DNA of 64,000 nucleotides from Teichococcus rhizosphaerae (GTDB taxonomy: Bacteria > Pseudomonadota > Alphaproteobacteria > Acetobacterales > Acetobacteraceae). The stretch spans positions 186,001 to 250,000 of the forward strand of contig NZ_PDNU01000001.1 in assembly GCF_002631185.1 (NCBI RefSeq), read 5' to 3'. Shown piece by piece: positions 57,708-64,000 of the stretch (position 1 is its first letter; each line of letters starts with the position of its first letter). Under the pieces are notes generated by a model. That model saw only the letters and a list, made by a program, of their open reading frames with translations. It was not told the DNA's origin and made no database searches. A program made the position numbers and the translations under genes.

Positions 57708-59152
57708 GCCGGCCCGCCGCGCCGGGTGCGGCGGGCGGGCGGGGCGGCCGCCTCCTCGCGGGCGCGCTCCTCCCGCAGCCGCGCCCAGTGCTCGAGGCGC
57801 TCCAGGATGCGCGCCTCCATGCCGCGCCCGGCGGGGCGGTAGAACTGCGCGCGGTCCATCCCGTCGGGGAAGTAGTTCTGGCCGCTGAAGCCTTCCGCCT
57901 CGTCATGGTCGTAGGCGTAGCCGTCCCCGTAGCCGAGGCTCTTCATCAGCTTCGTGGGCGCGTTCAGGATGTGGGCGGGCGGCATCAGGCTGCCGGTCTC
58001 GCGCGCCGCCCGCCGCGCCGCCTTGTAGGCGGCATAGACGGCGTTGGACTTGGGCGCCGTGCCGAGATGCACCACGAGCTGCGCCAGCGCCAGCTCCCCT
58101 TCCGGGCTGCCGAGCCGCTCATAGGTTTCCCAGGCGGCGATGGCGGCGGGCAGCGCGGTGGGGTCGGCCAGCCCCACATCCTCGGCCGCGAAGCGGGTCA
58201 GGCGGCGGGCGATGTAGCGCGGGTCCTCGCCGCCCTCCAGCATGCGGGAGAACCAGTAGAGTGCCGCGTCCGCGTCCGAGCCGCGCAGCGACTTGTGGAG
58301 CGCGGAGATGAGGTTGTAGTGCTCCTCGCGGTCCTTGTCGTAGAGCGCGGCGCGCTTCGCCAGCAGCGCGGCGAGACCGGCGGGGTCGAGCGGCGCGGCG
58401 CCCTCGGGCAGGGCCAGGAGCTGCTCGGCCATGTTGAGGAGGTAGCGGCCGTCGCCGTCCGCCATGGCGCGCAGCACGCCGCGCGCCGCCTCGTCGAGCG
58501 GCAGGGGGCGGGCGGAGACGTCCTCGGCGCGGGCCAGCAGCCGCTCCAGCGCCGCGTCGTCCAGCCGCCGCAGCACCATCACCTGGCAGCGGGACAGGAT
58601 GGCGCCGTTCAGCGCGAAGGAGGGGTTCTCGGTCGTCGCGCCGACCAGGGTGACGGTGCCGTCCTCCACCACGGGAAGGAAGCCGTCCTGCTGCGCGCGG
58701 TTGAAGCGGTGGATCTCGTCCACGAAGAGCAGCGTGCCTTGCCCGCCGCTGCGCCGCGCCCGGGCCTCGTCGAAGGCGCGCTTGAGGTCGGCCACGCCCG
58801 AGAACACCGCCGAGAGGGCGGCGAAGCGCAGCCCCGCCGCCTCGGCCAGCAGGCGGGCGATGGTGGTCTTGCCCACCCCCGGCGGCCCCCACAGGATCAG
58901 CGAGGCGAGGGCGCCGCGCTCCAGCATGCGGCTGATGCTGCCTTGCGGGCCGAGCAGGTGCTCCTGTCCCACCACCTCCTCCAGCCGGGCGGGGCGCAGC
59001 CGGTCGGCGAGCGGGCGGGGCGCGCCGGGCTCCGGCGGCGGGCCGTCCTCCCCGGCCGTGGCGGGGGGCTGGCCAGGGGGCATTCCGGGGGTAGGGCCGA
59101 ACAGGTCCCCGGCGGGCGGGTTGGCGGCGGTGGCGGGGCGGCGAGGGGGCAT
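57704..59152 (-). CDS. rarA: Replication-associated recombination protein RarA (MgsA)
   Basis: Clamp-loader-like AAA+ ATPase that acts at stalled replication forks. The 482 residues begin with a Pro/Gly-rich stretch of about 45, then LADRLRPARLEEVVGQEHLLGP, Walker A LWGPPGVGKTTIARLLA, Walker B LLFVDEIHRFNRAQQDGFLP, sensor 1 VGATTENPSFALNGAILSRC, and the RarA C-terminal domain (HYNLISALHKSLRGSDADAALYWFSRML, GSLMPPAHILNAPTKLMKSLGYG). Start ATG 59152. Operon with crcB, divergent from alaS across 165 bases. Confidence 0.95.
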   Translation of the reverse strand: MPPRRPATAANPPAGDLFGPTPGMPPGQPPATAGEDGPPPEPGAPRPLADRLRPARLEEVVGQEHLLGPQGSISRMLERGALASLILWGPPGVGKTTIARLLAEAAGLRFAALSAVFSGVADLKRAFDEARARRSGGQGTLLFVDEIHRFNRAQQDGFLPVVEDGTVTLVGATTENPSFALNGAILSRCQVMVLRRLDDAALERLLARAEDVSARPLPLDEAARGVLRAMADGDGRYLLNMAEQLLALPEGAAPLDPAGLAALLAKRAALYDKDREEHYNLISALHKSLRGSDADAALYWFSRMLEGGEDPRYIARRLTRFAAEDVGLADPTALPAAIAAWETYERLGSPEGELALAQLVVHLGTAPKSNAVYAAYKAARRAARETGSLMPPAHILNAPTKLMKSLGYGDGYAYDHDEAEGFSGQNYFPDGMDRAQFYRPAGRGMEARILERLEHWARLREERAREEAAAPPARRTRRGGPA

Positions 59153-59317
59153 GAGGGCCTTATAGCGCCGGGCGGGCGGCGCTGGCTTCCCCCCGCCGGT
59201 TCTTCCCCGGCGCCCGGCGCGATGTGAGTTCTTCCCACATCGGGTCCGCCGCGCTAGGTCAGCGGCCACGGAATGACCACGCCCAGGGCCACAAAGCGGA
59301 AGGCGACAGAGCGGACG

Positions 59318-61971
<2,654 letters not shown>

Positions 61972-61975
<4 letters not shown>

Positions 61976-63084
61976 GCGGAGGCGGCCCGGATGCGGTCGG
62001 CGGCGCGGCGCGCTGCCGCGCCCGCGCGCTCGGCCTGCGCCCGGGCATCTTCCCGCCCGGGGCGCTGAACGCCATCACCGATGTGGCGGGCGTGCTGGTG
62101 GGGCAGGTGACGAAGCGGGAGGGGGAGTTCACCCGCACCGGCGTCACCGCCATCCGCCCGCATGGCGGCAACCTCTTTCGCGAGCGGGTGCCGGCGGGGC
62201 TCGCGGTGATGAACGGCTTCGGCAAGCTGGCCGGCGCCACGCAGCTCCAGGAGCTGGGCGAGCTGGAATCGCCCATCGTGCTGGTCAACACGCTCAGCGT
62301 CGGCCGCGCCATGGAGGCGGTGGTGGACTGGACCCTGGCGCAGCCCGGCAACGAGGCGGTGCTCTCCGTCAATGCCGTGGTGGGCGAGACCAATGACGGC
62401 CGGCTGAACGACATCCGCCGGCGCGGCATCGAGGGCGCGGACGTGCTGGCGGCGCTGGAAGGGGCCACCGCGGGCCCGGTGGCGGAGGGCAGCGTCGGCG
62501 CCGGCACGGGCACCATGGCCTTTGGCTGGAAGGGCGGCATCGGCACCTCCTCGCGCCGCCTGCCGGAGGCGCTGGGCGGCTTCACCCTGGGCGCGCTGGT
62601 GCAGAGCAACTATGGCGGCGCGCTGCTGATGGACGGGCACCGGGTGGGGGAGGCGCTGGGCCGCTTCCATCTCCGCGAGCACGCCGACAAGGGCGACGCC
62701 GATGGCTCGGTGATGGTGGTGCTCGCCACCGACGCGCCGCTCTCCGACCGCAACCTCTCGCGCCTGGCGCTGCGCGCCATGGCGGGGCTGGCCCGCACCG
62801 GCGCCGCCTTCTCGGACGGCTCGGGCGACTACGCCATCGCCTTCTCGACCCATCCCGGGGTGCGGTGCCCGCGGGACAGCTATCCCGACTGGCCGAACGA
62901 GCGCATGTCGCCGCTCTTCGTAGCCGCCATCGAGGCGGTGGAGGAGGCGGTGCTCAACTCGCTCACCATGGCCACCACCATCGAGAGCCGCGACCCGCTG
63001 ACGCGCCGCAAGCGGAAGGGCGAGGCGATCGACCTCGGCGCGTTGCGCGCGCTGCTGGCGGGACGGGGCGCCCCGGCGGGTTGA
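61972..63084 (+). CDS. P1-family (DmpA-like) peptidase
   Basis: N-terminal-nucleophile hydrolase of 370 residues related to DmpA and beta-peptidyl aminopeptidase, which self-cleave before a serine. Conserved stretches include [68 protein letters not shown] and [10 protein letters not shown]. The cleavage/nucleophile serine is probably in [15 protein letters not shown]. Substrates are short peptides or beta-peptides in relatives. Its ATG overlaps the alaS stop, so the two are co-translated, an unexplained pairing. Confidence 0.9.
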
Positions 63085-63152
63085 GGGCGGCGGCGGCGGA
63101 ACCGGCGCGGCGGTGGCGGGTTGCAGGAACGAACCCTCCAGGAGGCGCAGAC

Positions 63153-63347
63153 ATGCCGACCCGCACCGTCGATTGTCCCGTGGCCCTGCGGGCCAATCCG
63201 GCCCTGGCCCAGAGCTACAAGGGCCGGGACGTGACCATCACCGTCGCCGAGGGGCACCCGCCCCGGCTGATCATCACCGCGCCCGACGAGGCGGCGCTGG
63301 ACCAGGTGGAGGTCTGGCTGGCGGAGATGGACACGCCGGCCGATTGA
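63153..63347 (+). CDS. Hypothetical 64-residue protein
   Basis: Unknown. MPTRTVDCPVALRANPALAQ then GRDVTITVAEGHPPRLIITA and ALDQVEVWLAEMDTPAD suggest a small alpha/beta protein. GGAGG eight bases before the ATG is a good ribosome site, and the frame closes cleanly. It lies 68 bases after the P1 peptidase gene on the same strand. No domain recognised. Confidence 0.55.
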   Translation: MPTRTVDCPVALRANPALAQSYKGRDVTITVAEGHPPRLIITAPDEAALDQVEVWLAEMDTPAD

Positions 63348-63484
63348 GTCCGGCAGCCGCGTCAAAAACAAGAATCGCCTTGGAAAACAATTCCGGGGCT
63401 CGGCGCGCGGACACGAAAACGGCATTTGACGCCCGGCTGGCGGCTTCGCAGTAAGAGCGGCAGTCGCAGCAGCCAAGGCGGTTC

Positions 63485-64000
63485 ATGCCCTCCGGTCGTC
63501 CTTTCCCTTCCCCGGCGCTGGTTTCCATCGCCGTGCCCGTGCTGAACGAGGAGCACTACATCGCCGGCTGCCTCGCCTCGCTGCTCGCGCAGGGCGATGC
63601 CTACCGGCTGGAGATCCTGGTGCTGGACGGCGGCAGCACCGACCGCACGCGCGAGATCGTGGCGGAGATCGGGGCCAGCCATCCCGAGGTGCGGCTGCTG
63701 GACAACCCGGCGCGGCTGCAATCGGCGGCGGTGAATTTGGCGGCGCGCGAGGCGAGCCCCGAGGCGCGTATCCTGCTCCGCGCCGATGCCCATGCCTGGT
63801 ACCCGCCGGGCTTCGTCACCCGCGTCTGCCGCTGCATGGAGGAAACGCCCGACGCCACCTCCGTGGTGGTGCCGATGCGCACGGAGGGGCGTGCGGGGAT
63901 GCAGCGCGCCATCGCCCTGGCGCAGAACAGCCGCCTCGGCAATGGCGGCTCGGCGCACCGCGCGGGCGGTGTCTCGGGCTGGGTGGACCATGGCCACCAT
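63485..64000 (+). CDS. Family 2 glycosyltransferase, 5' part (cut by right edge)
   Basis: The first 172 residues of a GT-A glycosyltransferase. They start PALVSIAVPVLNEEHYIAGCLASLLAQ, then LEILVLDGGSTDRTREIV, and the metal-binding acidic motif is in ILLRADAHAWYPPGF. This resembles ExoA-like succinoglycan enzymes in order and spacing (NNGGSAHRAGG-type loop near the edge: GNGGSAHRAGGVSGWVDHGHH). The sugar donor and polymer are unknown. The start ATG 63485 is the first of the frame. The upstream 137 bases hold a weak TTGACG-N17-CAGTAA promoter candidate (63426-63454). Confidence 0.9.
   Translation, partial: MPSGRPFPSPALVSIAVPVLNEEHYIAGCLASLLAQGDAYRLEILVLDGGSTDRTREIVAEIGASHPEVRLLDNPARLQSAAVNLAAREASPEARILLRADAHAWYPPGFVTRVCRCMEETPDATSVVVPMRTEGRAGMQRAIALAQNSRLGNGGSAHRAGGVSGWVDHGHH

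Noticed and set aside
57708-57760. A fluoride riboswitch for crcB
   Set aside because: crcB starts inside the rarA stop codon, so there is no untranslated leader to hold one.
56610-57842. Long open frames on both strands over the minisatellite, with 19-residue protein repeats
   Set aside because: The 19-bp unit has no stop in any frame, so open frames are unavoidable; the repeat peptides (GRRGKKGAAREEGGGA and similar) are artefacts and run antisense into crcB.

Overview
The window looks like a chromosomal segment from a high-GC alphaproteobacterium, most likely Acetobacteraceae (Roseomonas-like). The reasons are the strong GC bias at third codon positions, the alphaproteobacterial gene orders (tpiA divergent from ppiD-trpE-trpG-trpD-trpC-moaC-moeA; pdhA-pdhB-pdhC-lpd-lipA-coq10 with a lipoyl domain on E1 beta; a CckA-type kinase upstream of recA), and a direct-repeat SOS box of the GAAC-N7-GAAC / GTTC-N7-GTTC type upstream of recA. 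The genus is inferred. There are no insertion sequences, prophage genes, CRISPR arrays or rRNA genes. Almost everything is housekeeping, packed into operons with 4-base start/stop overlaps.

Layout. 1-9.4 kb (minus): pyrB, a dihydroorotase-like pyrC, plsY, dprA, topA and rnr (running off the left edge), preceded by a LuxR-type regulator and ruvX. 9.4-13.4 kb (plus): gatC-gatA-gatB and a glutathione transferase. 13.5-15.4 kb: tRNA-Ser(GCT), nhaA and a small lipoprotein. 15.5-23.2 kb (minus): ppiD-trpE-trpG-trpD-trpC-moaC-moeA. 23.3-26.7 kb: tpiA, an M20 dipeptidase and threonine aldolase. 27-34.4 kb (minus): the pyruvate dehydrogenase/lipoate operon. 34.7-42.2 kb: histidine utilisation, with hutC-hutU-hutH-hutI on minus and hutF plus an acetyltransferase on plus, around a palindromic control region. 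42.2-46.8 kb: an M19 dipeptidase, an orphan solute-binding protein, a serine hydrolase and msrA. 46.9-48.8 kb: tRNA-Ser(GGA) and the spermidine pair speH-speE. 48.8-52.3 kb: two small unknown genes, a short CckA-like hybrid kinase and recA. 52.3-56.7 kb: an AsmA-family protein, a pseudouridine synthase, an AbrB-fold orphan and an NTF2-like protein. 56.7-57.3 kb: a perfect minisatellite of 27 x 19 bp. 57.3-64 kb: crcB and rarA (minus), then alaS, a P1-family peptidase, a small protein and the start of a family 2 glycosyltransferase cut by the right edge.

How the genes connect. PyrB and the degenerate PyrC probably form a complex in which PyrC has no catalytic job, so an active dihydroorotase should be elsewhere. 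LipA and the PDH subunits form one unit: LipA makes the lipoyl groups carried by both E1 beta and E2. The hut genes take histidine to N-formylglutamate through HutF, but the last enzyme of that route (HutG) is not in the window. SpeH and SpeE together turn S-adenosylmethionine and putrescine into spermidine, and both have hairpins in front of them that could control expression.

I see no wholly new multi-gene system. The points most worth following are the 27-copy G-rich minisatellite, the AbrB-like gene flanked by near-matching palindromes, the catalytically degenerate PyrC, the terminator-bearing speH leader, the palindrome over the pdh promoter with an unexplained 83-nt foldback beside it, and the topA-rnr junction where both genes share a frame and are separated only by a stop and one codon.
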